A stretch of DNA of 64,000 nt from the NCBI RefSeq assembly GCF_000731095.1, contig NZ_JMTZ01000025.1, positions 1-64,000 of the forward strand, in the 5' to 3' direction. Source of the stretch: Lysobacter antibioticus (GTDB lineage: Bacteria; Pseudomonadota; Gammaproteobacteria; Xanthomonadales; Xanthomonadaceae). This document shows, in pieces, positions 27,027 through 36,422 of the stretch (the stretch's first letter is position 1; every line of letters starts with the position of its first letter). The notes below the pieces were generated by a model that did no database searches, was not told the origin of the DNA, and worked only from the letters and a program-made list of their open reading frames with translations. Both the position numbers and the translations under genes were made by a program.

Positions 27027-27497
27027 TCACGGGCAGGCGAAGGCCACGCTGTGGACGAGTTGTTGCGTTGGGTCGGGTTCGATCTGCAAAAAGCAGGCAT
27101 CCTCGTCGACGCCATAGTGCCAGGTGCCTTTGTCGTCGCCTTCGTAGATTTCGCCCTCGCCCCAACGTTTGCGCGCTTCCGCCAGTGGCTGGCCCGGGCA
27201 CAAGCCCGAAGGCGTGCAATAGTCCGGCGATGTGGATTCCAGCATGAGAACTCGACCGGGCTCGATCATCTCGATACGCAAGCCACGATAGATCAGTTGA
27301 TAATCATGATCGCCGGAGGCGCCTATCGTGCTCTGGGGCTTGCCGAGCTTTTTGCGGACCAGGGCCAGAGAATCGCCCAGCTTCAAACCGGCCAAGCTCA
27401 GCTCGCCACGGGATGGCGCGGCGGGCGGTGCGCCGCAGGCGGGGCCGGCGAACAGCAACGACATCAGAACGATGGCGCGCCAGTTATGAATCTGCAT
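27027..27497 (-). CDS. exported protein of unknown function, 156 residues
   Basis: ATG 27497 has GGAGAC just upstream, and the protein begins with a signal peptide (AIVLMSLLFAGPACGAPPAA). The mature domain begins GLKLGDSLALVRKKLGKPQS, a pattern like the BamE/SmpA-type beta-fold seen in many small periplasmic proteins (G..L.dv...LG.P), and continues with CTPSGLCPGQPLAEARKRWG, a second copy-like helix, and a Cys in the DEDACFLQIEP strand. The function is unknown. A further in-frame ATG lies at 27521. Confidence 0.65.
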   Translation of the reverse strand: MQIHNWRAIVLMSLLFAGPACGAPPAAPSRGELSLAGLKLGDSLALVRKKLGKPQSTIGASGDHDYQLIYRGLRIEMIEPGRVLMLESTSPDYCTPSGLCPGQPLAEARKRWGEGEIYEGDDKGTWHYGVDEDACFLQIEPDPTQQLVHSVAFACP

Positions 27498-27948
27498 GGT
27501 GTCTCCAGGTCGCGGGTTCATGATCGCCCTTGCTTCGGCGTGCGGCTCATTGAAACCGGCCTAGCCGAACCCCGCTCGCAACGTTGAGCGCGTTGCACCC
27601 ATCCTCGCCGAAGGCTATCCGATTTGCACGCCGGCCCAGGGCGTTTGTTCCAAGGAGCGATGCGCGGTCTCTCGCCATCCGATGCGGAAGTTCGTGCCCG
27701 CGCTGGCGTCCTGGCTGTCGTCGAGGCGCTTGCGGTCCGGGGGCTATCTTGGGGAGGCGGCGTTACGAGTAGCCATCCTGATGGCGGTGCCAGGGAATTT
27801 CGCCGCTCTACAGCACGGCCGCAGTATGTTTCAGAAAAGAATCGTCGGATTTGTAGTTGCGAATTCGCGATGCCGGACACGGCCCACCGCGGCCCTCGCT
27901 GTATCTTGCCCCTGCGGCAATCTGTCGCAAGCCAAGGAGAGGATGACG
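27498..27948. other. intergenic, no gene recognised
   Basis: About 450 bases between divergent small-protein genes; frames here lack starts and family resemblance. Promoters for both neighbours are expected. Confidence 0.45.
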
Positions 27949-28161
27949 ATGCGCAACATCAAGTTGATCGTGTTGGGAGCCCTGTTGGCGGTCTCCGCCG
28001 GTACCGGCGCGGCAACCGCTTCCGCCGGCTGTTACTGCTCCGTCGTCTACTACGACGCAGCCGGTACCGTCGTCGGCATACGGCAGCCGGCCGGATGCGG
28101 CGATCCGGGCTGGGGCATCATGACGATCCGATCGAAGGCCTACGCTGGCTGCATCATGTAG
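27949..28161 (+). CDS. small secreted Cys-containing peptide (DUF6289-like)
   Basis: The 70-residue product (ATG 27949, AAGGAGAGG nine bases upstream) has a signal peptide ([19 protein letters not shown]) and a mature peptide of about 45 residues with four Cys. The segment CYCSVVYYDAAGTVVG and then RQPAGCGDP resembles the YYsDa..t.vvG pattern of DUF6289 peptides common in Lysobacter. The function of that family is unknown. A strong terminator follows, so it is a single-gene unit. A convergent gene at 28533-28796 encodes another small secreted Cys-containing protein. Confidence 0.7.
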   Translation: MRNIKLIVLGALLAVSAGTGAATASAGCYCSVVYYDAAGTVVGIRQPAGCGDPGWGIMTIRSKAYAGCIM

Positions 28162-28181
28162 CGCGTAACGCTCGCGATACT

Positions 28182-28214
28182 GCGAAGCCGCCCAGCGCTT
28201 CCGGGCGGCTTCGC
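28182..28214 (+). terminator. terminator of the small secreted peptide gene
   Basis: Perfect 12-bp stem GCGAAGCCGCCC / GGGCGGCTTCGC with a 9-base loop, 20 bases after the stop. Confidence 0.72.
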
Positions 28215-28469
28215 ATCCCTTGAGTCGAGCGCTCGCCGCTGTGCATCAAGTCGTCGCGAGCGAGTCGTCGAAGTCCGTCTTTGACGGAGAAGCAGGTTGC
28301 CCGGCGCGGCCGGATCATCCGCTATGCCGGTCCTAATGCACCGGCCTGCGTTTTGCGCTGTTCCTGTTGAGGCTTGGGAAACATTGCCGGCAGGGCGCCG
28401 CGCTCACTTCGCATCCGGTCCTGAGCGGACGACTTGTCGGCTCAGCCCAATGACGTCGGCCACGGACTG

Positions 28470-28496
28470 AAAAAACGGGACCCGTGCAGGGCCCCG
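28470..28496 (-). terminator. rho-independent terminator for the gene at 28533-28796
   Basis: Read on the minus strand: an 8-bp stem CGGGGCCC / GGGTCCCG with a 5-base loop, then TTTTTT. It lies 37 bases after the stop codon. Confidence 0.82.
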
Positions 28497-28532
28497 CCTG
28501 GAATCGCATCGTACGTAGGCGGCTGCGAATCC

Positions 28533-28796
28533 CTACATCTCCACGATCGGTCCACCCGGATCCGGTGCCGGTGGGCAACCCCGGTCAGGGCTGCACAGTC
28601 CGATCAAACGCCATGCGGCGCCGCGGCACTGATACAGCGAGCCGGGATCGTACGGATGATCGTACGCCACCTGGAATAACTCGCCCTCCCGTTCCACGGT
28701 GCAGGCGTAGGTCGGTTCCGCTGCCACGGGCGCAGCCGAGCCGATCAGTCCTGCGAAGAGAGCGAGCGCGGCTCCTTTGGCAATCCATCCCTTCAT
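28533..28796 (-). CDS. small exported protein, 87 residues
   Basis: From ATG 28796 (GGAGGAAC upstream) the product has a signal peptide (GAALALFAGLIGSAAPVAA) and a mature part of about 60 residues with four Cys: TYACTVEREGELFQVAYDHP, YQCRGAAWRLIGLC and DRGCPPAPDPGG. It is probably disulfide-bonded and secreted. I do not recognise the family. An upstream in-frame ATG at 28811 would only lengthen the signal. It has its own perfect terminator. Confidence 0.7.
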   Translation of the reverse strand: MKGWIAKGAALALFAGLIGSAAPVAAEPTYACTVEREGELFQVAYDHPYDPGSLYQCRGAAWRLIGLCSPDRGCPPAPDPGGPIVEM

Positions 28797-29786
28797 GCGG
28801 TGTTCCTCCATTGAAAGCCGCCTCGCTTGATTCCTCTCTGGGTTTGGGCGGTGACTGTAAGCACGGCCCATCGCGATGACGCGAGCTCCCCGGAAGCGGC
28901 GGCGGCCTCCGGAATTCCCTGGAAACGACGCTAGCACAGGGCGTTTCGCCAGTCGGTGCGCAGATGCCGGTACCGGCGAGTTCGAGCAGATCGGCCGTGC
29001 TGTCGCCTGGGGGCGCTTGAACGACGTTGCGGGCCGCCGGGCCCTTGGGGCGGGCGGTGGATGCGCTCGGTTGCTGCGCGTCCGATCCGCAAGCATTCGC
29101 GGGAGCGAACAGGCGATCGCGTTGCGCTACCCGACCACGCATGCGGTCCGGCGCGGGTGCTGGAGCGGGATGCGACTGTCGGCATGCAGCGACGATGCGG
29201 GTGCCGCGGCCACGTGCTGTTTCGCGATGCGATGTCGGCGACCGCCCGCATCGAGCTCTGCTGGCCGAGGCCTTAGCGCATCAGCCGCAATGGACATCGT
29301 CGGCCGATAGCGCGGTTGCCGGTCTATCGAGCCGGGCCGGGTGTCGGTGGGGATGGCCGTGGCGGACCCGGCGGCAGCGGCACAAAGCATGCAGATAGGG
29401 ACGGCTGATCCGGCCTGCGGAGAGGCCCATGGACGCTGCATCACGCGCTCTGCCGCCCAGCATCAGGGTGTGCCAGGAAGGGCAATTAGTGACCAAGAAT
29501 GAGGCCAAAAAGGTCACCTTTGCGGACTGTTAATGGAATTTAGCTAAATTTTGGAGAACTTAGCCGAATTTGCCATTACTTAGGCGCTGCCGACGACTGG
29601 CATGATTTTTGTGACGTAAGTCACATAAACTAGATTTGTCGTCCGCCGCCCCCCTCCGGCCGGACGTGGCCCAGTTCTCCGCGATTACGGATGGCTGGGC
29701 GATGCAGTTTTGCTTTGCGACCTGAGCAAGGTCTGCGGGCACAAGTCTGAACGGGCAGGAAGCCCCGATAGCTTTAGGGGGAGGCT
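28797..29786. other. long intergenic leader of the beta-helix surface protein
   Basis: Nearly 1 kb. The first 700 bases hold nothing recognisable. From about 29490 the sequence becomes AT-richer and contains a perfect CRP/Clp-type operator at 29610-29625 followed by 160 bases to the start codon. I looked for a cyclic-di-GMP riboswitch consensus in this leader and did not find one. Confidence 0.5.
29610..29625. promoter_or_regulatory. perfect CRP/Clp-type operator
   Basis: TGTGACGTAAGTCACA matches the TGTGA-N6-TCACA consensus exactly and is a perfect inverted repeat apart from the central four bases. It lies 162 bp upstream of the surface-protein start. In xanthomonads the CRP homologue Clp, which answers cyclic di-GMP, binds such sites and controls secreted proteins and adhesion. 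Confidence 0.72.
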
Positions 29787-32700
29787 ATGTCGACCATCCA
29801 GTCCGAGATCCTGCGTTGCCGATTCGTAATGCGGCTGACGCTGTCTACGCGATCCAGCTCTTTAAGCCCAAGTGTCGCGACGGCGGGCCGCAGGACGCAA
29901 GCTGCCGGTTCGCATGACGTTGCAGTGGCGCGTCGCACACGGCGCGCGTTCCCTTTACCGCCCTGGGCGGCCGGATTGGCGCTGATACTGGGCGCAGGCC
30001 AGGCATTGGCGGCCACGTATACGGTCACGATGCCGTCCACCGATATCGCCGGCGCGTGCACGGCCGTAGTGGCGGGCGCATCCACCTGCACCTCGCTGCG
30101 CGCCGCCATCACCGCAGCGAACCTGACCACGACGGTGGACGACACCATAGCGTTCAGCGCAGGCGGCAGCATCGCCATTGCCTCGGCGCTACCGCTCATC
30201 ACCGATACCACCACGGTCAATGGCAGCAGCATCACCTTGAACGGCGGTGGCGGGGCGTATTCGGCCATCCAGTTCAGCGGTGCCGGTGCGATCAACAGCC
30301 AACTGCAAAGCATCTCGATCGCGAACTTCAATCAGTCGGCAGTCACGATCGGCAATGCGCCCAACGTCGTGTTGAACAACAACACGATCAGCATGTCCAG
30401 CGACAGTTCCGATGCCATTCGCTGCTTCAACAGCGACAACTGCAGCATCACCGGCAATAACATCAGCAACGGCTTTTATGGCATCAGCGTGTTCAACGGC
30501 ACCGCGATCGCCGGCTACAACGCCACAGTCACCGGCAACATCATCACCGGCACGAACTACGGCGTCGGCGTGGCCAGCGTAGGCAACGTTACCGTCGGCA
30601 ACAATACGATCACTAGCACCAATTTCGCCGGCATCCGCCTGGTGCCGCAGTTCAACCTCAGCAATACCGACAACAACAGCATCACCAACAACAGCCTGAC
30701 CGGAGGCGCCGGCGCAGGCATCGTGTTCCAGGGGTTCGGCGGGATGGTCGGGCTGAGCACCCTCAGCAACAACCTGATCCAGGGCAACACGATCACCGGC
30801 AACAGCGGAGCAGGCATCAGCTTCCAGAGTTCGCCTGGGGTGCTGGCCATCGATGCCAATACCATCACCGGCAACACCGTCACCGGCAATGGCGGCGACG
30901 GTGTCGAGATCTCCGGCGCCAATGCCGCCAACAATGCGATCTACGCCAACCTCAATATTTCCGCCAATGCCGGCCTGGGCATCGACCTCAATGCCGACGG
31001 CGTGACCTTGAACGATGCGGGCGACGGCGACGCCGGCCCCAACGGCCTGCAGAACTTCCCGGTGGTGACCAGCATTGCCGGCAATACGGTCGGCTTCACC
31101 CTCGACACCAGCGCCAATGCGAGCGGCTATCGCATCGATTTCTACAACAATCCCGGCGGCCTGGACCCGACCGGTTACGGCGAAGGCCAGATCTGGCTGG
31201 GCAGTTGCATCGTCGCCAGCCCCAGCGCCGTTACCCCAAGCACCTGCACGATCGCCGGGGTCAGCACCGCCACCTTGCGCATGACGGCGACACGATGCCT
31301 GACCGGGGCCTGCACCTCGGGCGCGACCTCCGAGTTCAACACCATCGTCCCCACGGTGACGCTGACCAAGGGCCTGAGCGGCAATCGCCTGAGCGACAGC
31401 GACCAATTCACGGTGCAGATCAAGAACGGTGCGAGCGTACTCACGACCCCGGGCAACGATACCTCCGCGGGCAACGGCAGCTCGGTGACCGCCGGTTCCG
31501 GCACCACCGGGGCCACCGCGGTCGCCATAGGCACCGCCTACACCCTGACCGAAATCGCTGCCGGCACGGCCAACCTGGCCGACTACGCACAAAGCATCGC
31601 CTGCACCAACGCCAACACCGGCTCGACCACGACGCTGCCGAGCGGCAGCGCCCAGCCGTTTACGGTCAACCCGACCAGCGCCGCCGACAACATCAGCTGC
31701 ACGCTGACCAATGCGTCTCTTTCGAGGGTGACGGTGACGAAGGTGTCCAACGGCGGCACCGGCACGTTCGCGTTCTCGGGCAGCAACGGGGTGGCGAACC
31801 ACAGCATCGTCACTGCCAGTCCAGGCTTGGGCGTGGCCGGCGCGACGCAGACGCTGACCACGGCCGGCGCCGCGACGACGATCACCGAGGCCGCGCCGCC
31901 GGCCGGGTTCGTACTGAGCGCGATCAGTTGCACGGGTTTGGGGGCGGGCGGCACGGCGACGCCCACCATCAATGGCGCCTCGGGCGGCAATATCGTGCTC
32001 GATGCGGCGGCGACCGCGGCGGGCAGCAACATCGCTTGCACCTTCACCAACACCAAGCTGGCGACCTTGCGCATCCAGAAGACCCGCATAGGCACCGTCG
32101 GCGGCCCGGTTGTCTTCAATTTCAGCGGCGACGGCCCCGGCACCGGCCTGCCCAACGACGACAGTTTCTTCTTCAGCCTCAGCACCACGAGCAGCCAGAC
32201 CCACGACTACGGCACCGTCAACAGCACGCCCTCGCCGGGCACCAGCGCGCTGAACAATTTGGTGCCAGGCACCTACACCGTCGGCGAGAGCTTTACCGAC
32301 GGCAACAACAACGACTTCGAATTGACCAACGTCAGTTGCATCAACCAGGCCGGCGGGATCACCGGCAGCACCGTCACGCCGACTTACGGGGCCAACGGCG
32401 GCAGTGCCGCGATCAACCTGGTGGCCGGCGCGAACTACTTGTGCACCTTCATCAACACCCGCGATCCGCACATCGTGCTGACCAAGGAAGTGCAGGGCGC
32501 CGGCGCGACCTTCGGCTACAGCATCACCGCGACCGGCAACGGTTCGATCACGCCGGCCGCTCCGGCCCTGTCGCCGGTCAGCAACAGCACGGCCTCGGTC
32601 GATGTGGATGTTTCGGTGCAGAACAACAACTCGCGCGACGTGACGATCACCGAGAACGCACCGCCGGCCGGGTACGTGCTGGTCAGCGTGTCCTGCACCA

Positions 32701-33812
32701 AGATCAGGACCGCCGCCAACGGGTCGATGACGTCCACCACCTACACCGGCAACATCGCGACCCGCGCGGTCACGATCCTGGATTTCACCCCGGACGACAC
32801 CGGCTCGTGCAACTTCGTCAATGCCCAGCAATCGACCGTGACGATCCGCAAGCTGAGCACCGGCGGCACCGGTACGTTCGCGTTCACCGGCGGCACCAAT
32901 GGCCTGCCCGCCAGCTTGAGCCTGAACACCGCCACCGCGAATCCGCAGACCTCGGCCGTATTCGCGCTGGGCACGCCCGGCCAGCCGGCGAGCCTGACCG
33001 AAACCGTGCCGGCGGGTTGGACCCTGACAGGCGTCGCCTGCGTGGATGCCAGCAACAACGGCGTGCCGGTCACGCTGACCGGCAGCACCTTGACCATTCC
33101 AGGCGGCTCGACGGGAGGCGGCGAAGCCCTGACCTGCACCTTCAGCAACAGCAAGGCGCCCCGCCTGCGCCTGCAGAAACAGTTACCGCTGGGCCGTTTT
33201 ACGAGCACCGACCAGTTCACTCTGAACATCGGCAGCAGCGCCGTCACCACCACCGGCACGACCAACGCACCGACCGAAACGGCGACGGTGGACCCGGCCG
33301 CGATCGGCACCAGTTACACGTTCGCGGAAGCCGCGGCCGCAGGCGCGGACCTGGCGAACTACGCCGTTACCTACGCCTGCAGCAACGCGCTCGGCGGAGG
33401 GCAGGCACCGAGCGGCAGCGTCGGCAGTTTCAGCCTGACCCCGGTCGCCGGCGACGATCTGCTGTGCACCTTCGTCAACACCCGCAATCCGATCGCCGAC
33501 CTGAGCATCACCAAGACCAATACGCCGGGTTCGGGGCCGAGCGATTTGGCCAACGACAGCCTGAGCCGGGGTGCGAGCACCACCTACACGATCGTGGTCA
33601 CCAACAACGGCCCGGATGGCGTCACCGGGGCGAACCTGCGGGACCTGGCTTCGGATCGCAGCAATCTGGATTGCACCGCGCCCGCGACGTGCAGCGGCAC
33701 GGCCTGTCCCTCGGGAACGCTTACGCCGGCGCAACTGGATGCCGGTGTCGTGCTGGGCGCGATGGCGATGGGAAGTACGGTAACGGTTGCGCTGACCTGT
33801 GTCGTGCAATGA
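29787..33812 (+). CDS. large secreted beta-helix / prealbumin-fold / DUF11 surface protein
   Basis: This 1341-residue protein has an unusually long N-terminal extension before the hydrophobic export segment (WAAGLALILGAGQALAATY, about residues 58-76). A CSLREA-like start follows (CTSLRAAITAAN), then a right-handed parallel beta-helix (about 115-400; repeated N-N-I-I-G-N turns such as NSITNNSLTGG). About seven immunoglobulin-like or prealbumin-like repeats of around 120 residues come next (each with TVTKVSNGGTGTFAF-like strands and a closing CTFTN or CTFVN). One DUF11 domain ends the protein (ISKTNT...TTYTIVVTNNGPDGVTG...). No anchor, sorting signal or barrel is visible at the C-terminus. GGGGGAGG precedes the ATG. 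Such proteins are secreted adhesins or carbohydrate-contacting surface proteins. Confidence 0.85.
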   Translation: MSTIQSEILRCRFVMRLTLSTRSSSLSPSVATAGRRTQAAGSHDVAVARRTRRAFPLPPWAAGLALILGAGQALAATYTVTMPSTDIAGACTAVVAGASTCTSLRAAITAANLTTTVDDTIAFSAGGSIAIASALPLITDTTTVNGSSITLNGGGGAYSAIQFSGAGAINSQLQSISIANFNQSAVTIGNAPNVVLNNNTISMSSDSSDAIRCFNSDNCSITGNNISNGFYGISVFNGTAIAGYNATVTGNIITGTNYGVGVASVGNVTVGNNTITSTNFAGIRLVPQFNLSNTDNNSITNNSLTGGAGAGIVFQGFGGMVGLSTLSNNLIQGNTITGNSGAGISFQSSPGVLAIDANTITGNTVTGNGGDGVEISGANAANNAIYANLNISANAGLGIDLNADGVTLNDAGDGDAGPNGLQNFPVVTSIAGNTVGFTLDTSANASGYRIDFYNNPGGLDPTGYGEGQIWLGSCIVASPSAVTPSTCTIAGVSTATLRMTATRCLTGACTSGATSEFNTIVPTVTLTKGLSGNRLSDSDQFTVQIKNGASVLTTPGNDTSAGNGSSVTAGSGTTGATAVAIGTAYTLTEIAAGTANLADYAQSIACTNANTGSTTTLPSGSAQPFTVNPTSAADNISCTLTNASLSRVTVTKVSNGGTGTFAFSGSNGVANHSIVTASPGLGVAGATQTLTTAGAATTITEAAPPAGFVLSAISCTGLGAGGTATPTINGASGGNIVLDAAATAAGSNIACTFTNTKLATLRIQKTRIGTVGGPVVFNFSGDGPGTGLPNDDSFFFSLSTTSSQTHDYGTVNSTPSPGTSALNNLVPGTYTVGESFTDGNNNDFELTNVSCINQAGGITGSTVTPTYGANGGSAAINLVAGANYLCTFINTRDPHIVLTKEVQGAGATFGYSITATGNGSITPAAPALSPVSNSTASVDVDVSVQNNNSRDVTITENAPPAGYVLVSVSCTKIRTAANGSMTSTTYTGNIATRAVTILDFTPDDTGSCNFVNAQQSTVTIRKLSTGGTGTFAFTGGTNGLPASLSLNTATANPQTSAVFALGTPGQPASLTETVPAGWTLTGVACVDASNNGVPVTLTGSTLTIPGGSTGGGEALTCTFSNSKAPRLRLQKQLPLGRFTSTDQFTLNIGSSAVTTTGTTNAPTETATVDPAAIGTSYTFAEAAAAGADLANYAVTYACSNALGGGQAPSGSVGSFSLTPVAGDDLLCTFVNTRNPIADLSITKTNTPGSGPSDLANDSLSRGASTTYTIVVTNNGPDGVTGANLRDLASDRSNLDCTAPATCSGTACPSGTLTPAQLDAGVVLGAMAMGSTVTVALTCVVQ

Positions 33813-33837
33813 GAGCGGCCGGCCACTGGCCGCTCTC
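33811..33837 (+). terminator. terminator overlapping the surface-protein stop
   Basis: Perfect 10-bp stem GAGAGCGGCC / GGCCGCTCTC with a 7-base loop; its first bases are the last two of the TGA stop codon. Confidence 0.7.
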
Positions 33838-33990
33838 TACCCGATGCTCCGGGCCTCCGACCCCCGGAACTGCACGATGTCCGCGTGCTTCCGGGGAGTG
33901 TCGACTCGATGCGGCAGCGAGCGGAGCTGAGACTTCTACGGAACCTTCCGGCCGATAGCCCAGGCCGGAAGGTCGAACCTGCTGGAGCCG

Positions 33991-34332
33991 TCATCCATTC
34001 GGCTCTACCGGCCGGCGAAGATCGAATCGGCAATGAAGACAGAAATCGGTTCGATAGTCGGTGTACGCACGGTCGTCGGACGGATTGTCCGCCACCCACT
34101 GATGCGGGATCTTCGCGCAGGACGGGCAACGGAACTGATCGGCTTTGTCGAGCCGCTTGACCGTGCGCACTGCCAAGACGATCAGGATGAGGACGGAAGC
34201 GGCTATCGTAGCGACGGCGACCGTGGTCGAGTGCGCAAGGGAGCCGAGGAGCCCGAAGGCGATGGCGCCATAGGAAAACAGCAGGGTGGTATCGGAGGGC
34301 GCCCTCAGTCGGTTGTACTCGTCTAACGTCAT
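33991..34332 (-). CDS. small membrane protein with zinc-ribbon-like C-terminus
   Basis: From ATG 34332 the 113-residue product has a soluble start (MTLDEYNRLRAPSD), two hydrophobic segments (TTLLFSYGAIAFGLLGSLAH and VAVATIAASVLILIVLAV) and a C-terminal tail with two Cys pairs (FRCPSCAKIP and DFCLHCRFDL), spaced like a zinc ribbon. I do not recognise the family. It is convergent with the surface-protein gene and divergent from the next exported-protein gene. The open frame extends upstream, but the first Met with a plausible N-terminus is 34332. Confidence 0.6.
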   Translation of the reverse strand: MTLDEYNRLRAPSDTTLLFSYGAIAFGLLGSLAHSTTVAVATIAASVLILIVLAVRTVKRLDKADQFRCPSCAKIPHQWVADNPSDDRAYTDYRTDFCLHCRFDLRRPVEPNG

Positions 34333-34520
34333 GCTTCTAAGGCCCCGTTCCTTCGCTATCTGAGGGCTAAACGATAGCAGTGTCAGTGCCTCCCGGCCGG
34401 CGGTCGGTGCGAGGGCTTCATACTGCATCGGCCGAGCCTTCGCCGCTTCGCATTCCCGGCTCGGGTCGGTGTTGCAAGCCGCTCCCGACTTCACTGCTTG
34501 AATAACAACAGAGGAAAGCC

Positions 34521-35285
34521 ATGCGTTACTTGATGTATGCGGCAGTACTGGTGTTGCTTGCTGTCGGCGATGCGAAGGCGGAGCCGGTGGCAACCGACAT
34601 CGTCGTCCGGGCGAAGGCCCGGGACGGAAAGTTCATCGGCTCGTCGATCGGAGGCGCCTGGGTTCGCATCAAGGACGCGGACAGCGACAAAGTGCTGGCG
34701 GAAGGCTTGACCGAAGGCGGCACCGGCGACACCGAAGCCATCATGAGTACGCCCCGAACGCGTTACGGCGCGATAGCGGGGAACGCCGCCGCATTCAAGG
34801 CCAGGCTGTTACTCGACAGGCCGGTGTTTGCGACCGTGGAAGTGCTGGCGCCTTACATCAAGAAGCAGGCCAGGACCGTATCGCAGACGCAACTCTGGCT
34901 CGTCCCTGGAAAGCCCATCGCGGGCGATGGCTTGATCGTCGAGGTGCCGGGCATGATCGTCGACATACTGAGCCCGGGCACCCACCTGTACACGCCGCTC
35001 AGCCAGGCGCCCTATGAGCTCAAGGCGAACGTGGTCATGATGTGCGGCTGCATCCTCACCGAAGGCGGCACCTGGGACGGCAAGAGCATGGACGTGGCTG
35101 CGATCGTCGAGAAGGATGGCCGTCCCTATAAAACGATACCGCTGCAGATGCAGGCGACGATGAATACCTTCCGGGCGCTGTTGGAGCCCGATGCCCCCGG
35201 CAACTATCGCATCACCGTCTATGCCTACGATCCGAAGACCGGCAACACGGGGGTCGACCAAACCAGCTTCGTGGTAACGAAATAA
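34521..35285 (+). CDS. exported protein of unknown function, 254 residues
   Basis: AGAGGAAAG precedes ATG 34521. A signal peptide (MRYLMYAAVLVLLAVGDAKA) is followed by a beta-rich mature protein that looks like two immunoglobulin-like domains: TDIVVRAKARDGKFIGSSIG, VRIKDADSDKVLAEGLTEGG, then YELKANVVMMCGCILTEGG and a last strand NYRITVYAYDPKTGNTGV. Two adjacent Cys lie in MMCGC. It is probably periplasmic or secreted. I do not recognise a family. It stands alone. Confidence 0.68.
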   Translation: MRYLMYAAVLVLLAVGDAKAEPVATDIVVRAKARDGKFIGSSIGGAWVRIKDADSDKVLAEGLTEGGTGDTEAIMSTPRTRYGAIAGNAAAFKARLLLDRPVFATVEVLAPYIKKQARTVSQTQLWLVPGKPIAGDGLIVEVPGMIVDILSPGTHLYTPLSQAPYELKANVVMMCGCILTEGGTWDGKSMDVAAIVEKDGRPYKTIPLQMQATMNTFRALLEPDAPGNYRITVYAYDPKTGNTGVDQTSFVVTK

Positions 35286-35492
35286 GCGGAGTCGAGCCCC
35301 GTCGCTAGCGACTCATCCGGTGATGCGCGACATCGGTGGCCCGTTCCGGTGTCGCGCGATAGACCCAGTCGCGCCATCGCGGCGCGTGGGTATGGCAAAC
35401 TCGGTCGGCTATGGCGCCGGTCGCCTTCGAGCGACGACCGTACGGCAAGCGACATCGGTTGCGGGTAACGCCGCGGATTGCGAGAGAGCTGG

Positions 35493-36422
35493 ATGGGTAT
35501 GGAGCGACACGCAAGGGATGGCTGGCGGGGCAAGGTCCTGATGGGAGCCTTGGTAGCGCTCGTGGTCGGGGGGGCGGCCTGGTGGGGATTGGGGCGCGAC
35601 CGGCGGACGGACGACGAGCATCGCTCGGCCTCGCAAGCGACACCGGGCGATGCGCCGGGACGGAGCTCCGTCCCGGCCGCTGCGCCGCTGCCCCAAGGCT
35701 CGTTTCTGGATACCCACCAAGAGCTCGAAGTCCGCGCGCGCGCAGGAGACGTGCGGGCCGCCTATCGCCTGGGCCAGGTCATCAGCCGATGTCGTGAGTA
35801 CCAGTCGATACCCGGTGGCGCATTTACCGAGATGCTGGCGCAAGCGATCGCCAAGGCCGGCAGCAGCATGCGCTGGGGCGGACGCAGAATGGACGATCCG
35901 GACGTGCTGGATGCGTTGCTGTACGGCAAAGACAGAATGGACGCGATCTGCGGCGATGTAGGGGACTTGCCGGCCTCGATAAGCAAGGGCGATGCGCGCG
36001 CCTGGTTCGAACTGGCCGCGGAAGGCGGCCATACGAAAGCGATGGTCGACTATGCCGCTTTCGCGTTCGAGGAATTCCCCTCCGAGGCGGACCTGCTGGA
36101 CAACGCCGCGGAGGTGGTCGCACGGCGCGAGCGGGCCCGTGGATACCTGCGCCGAGCGTTCGAGGCGGGCGAGCCCGAAGCGCTGTTGGCATTGGCCGCG
36201 TCCCATGGGCATAACGCGTATCTGGGCCGCAACATGACCGACGCGCTCGCTTACTGGAAAGCGTATCGACGGACGGGCGAAGGCAGCCAGCTGCCACAAG
36301 GGCTTGCGAAGATGATGGAAGCGCAATTGCTGGAGCACGCGAACCCCCAGCAGATACGCGATTCCGAGCGACGCTCGCTCGAAATCCAGCAGGCATTTCA
36401 GCAAAGGAGGGCACCGCGATGA
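35493..36422 (+). CDS. membrane-anchored Sel1-like repeat protein 1
   Basis: The 309-residue product has a cytoplasmic N-terminus, one membrane helix (VLMGALVALVVGGAAWWGL), a Pro/Ser-rich linker and a helical domain with Sel1/TPR-like repeats: ELEVRARAGDVRAAYRLGQV, DARAWFELAAEGGHTKAMVD and RGYLRRAFEAGEPEALLALA. Such solenoids usually bind proteins. The stop overlaps the start of the next gene by four bases (ATGA), so the two are translationally coupled, and the next product has the same layout. The partner and function are unknown. ATG 35499 is an alternative start. Confidence 0.7.
   Translation: MGMERHARDGWRGKVLMGALVALVVGGAAWWGLGRDRRTDDEHRSASQATPGDAPGRSSVPAAAPLPQGSFLDTHQELEVRARAGDVRAAYRLGQVISRCREYQSIPGGAFTEMLAQAIAKAGSSMRWGGRRMDDPDVLDALLYGKDRMDAICGDVGDLPASISKGDARAWFELAAEGGHTKAMVDYAAFAFEEFPSEADLLDNAAEVVARRERARGYLRRAFEAGEPEALLALAASHGHNAYLGRNMTDALAYWKAYRRTGEGSQLPQGLAKMMEAQLLEHANPQQIRDSERRSLEIQQAFQQRRAPR

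Noticed and set aside
29626..29786. Possible cyclic-di-GMP (GEMM) riboswitch in the leader of the surface protein
   Set aside because: The conserved GEMM segments (the GGGCAAACC-type and ACGCAAAGCC-type stretches) are not present.
30189..32831. Long open frame opposite the beta-helix surface protein
   Set aside because: Same cause: GC-rich codons of the sense gene leave the reverse frame open; composition is Gly/Arg/Ala-rich and has no domain.
35300..35330. GCTAGCGACTCATCC as another attC-like left end
   Set aside because: The pairing right half (CGGCTTAA...GTTRRRY) is absent.
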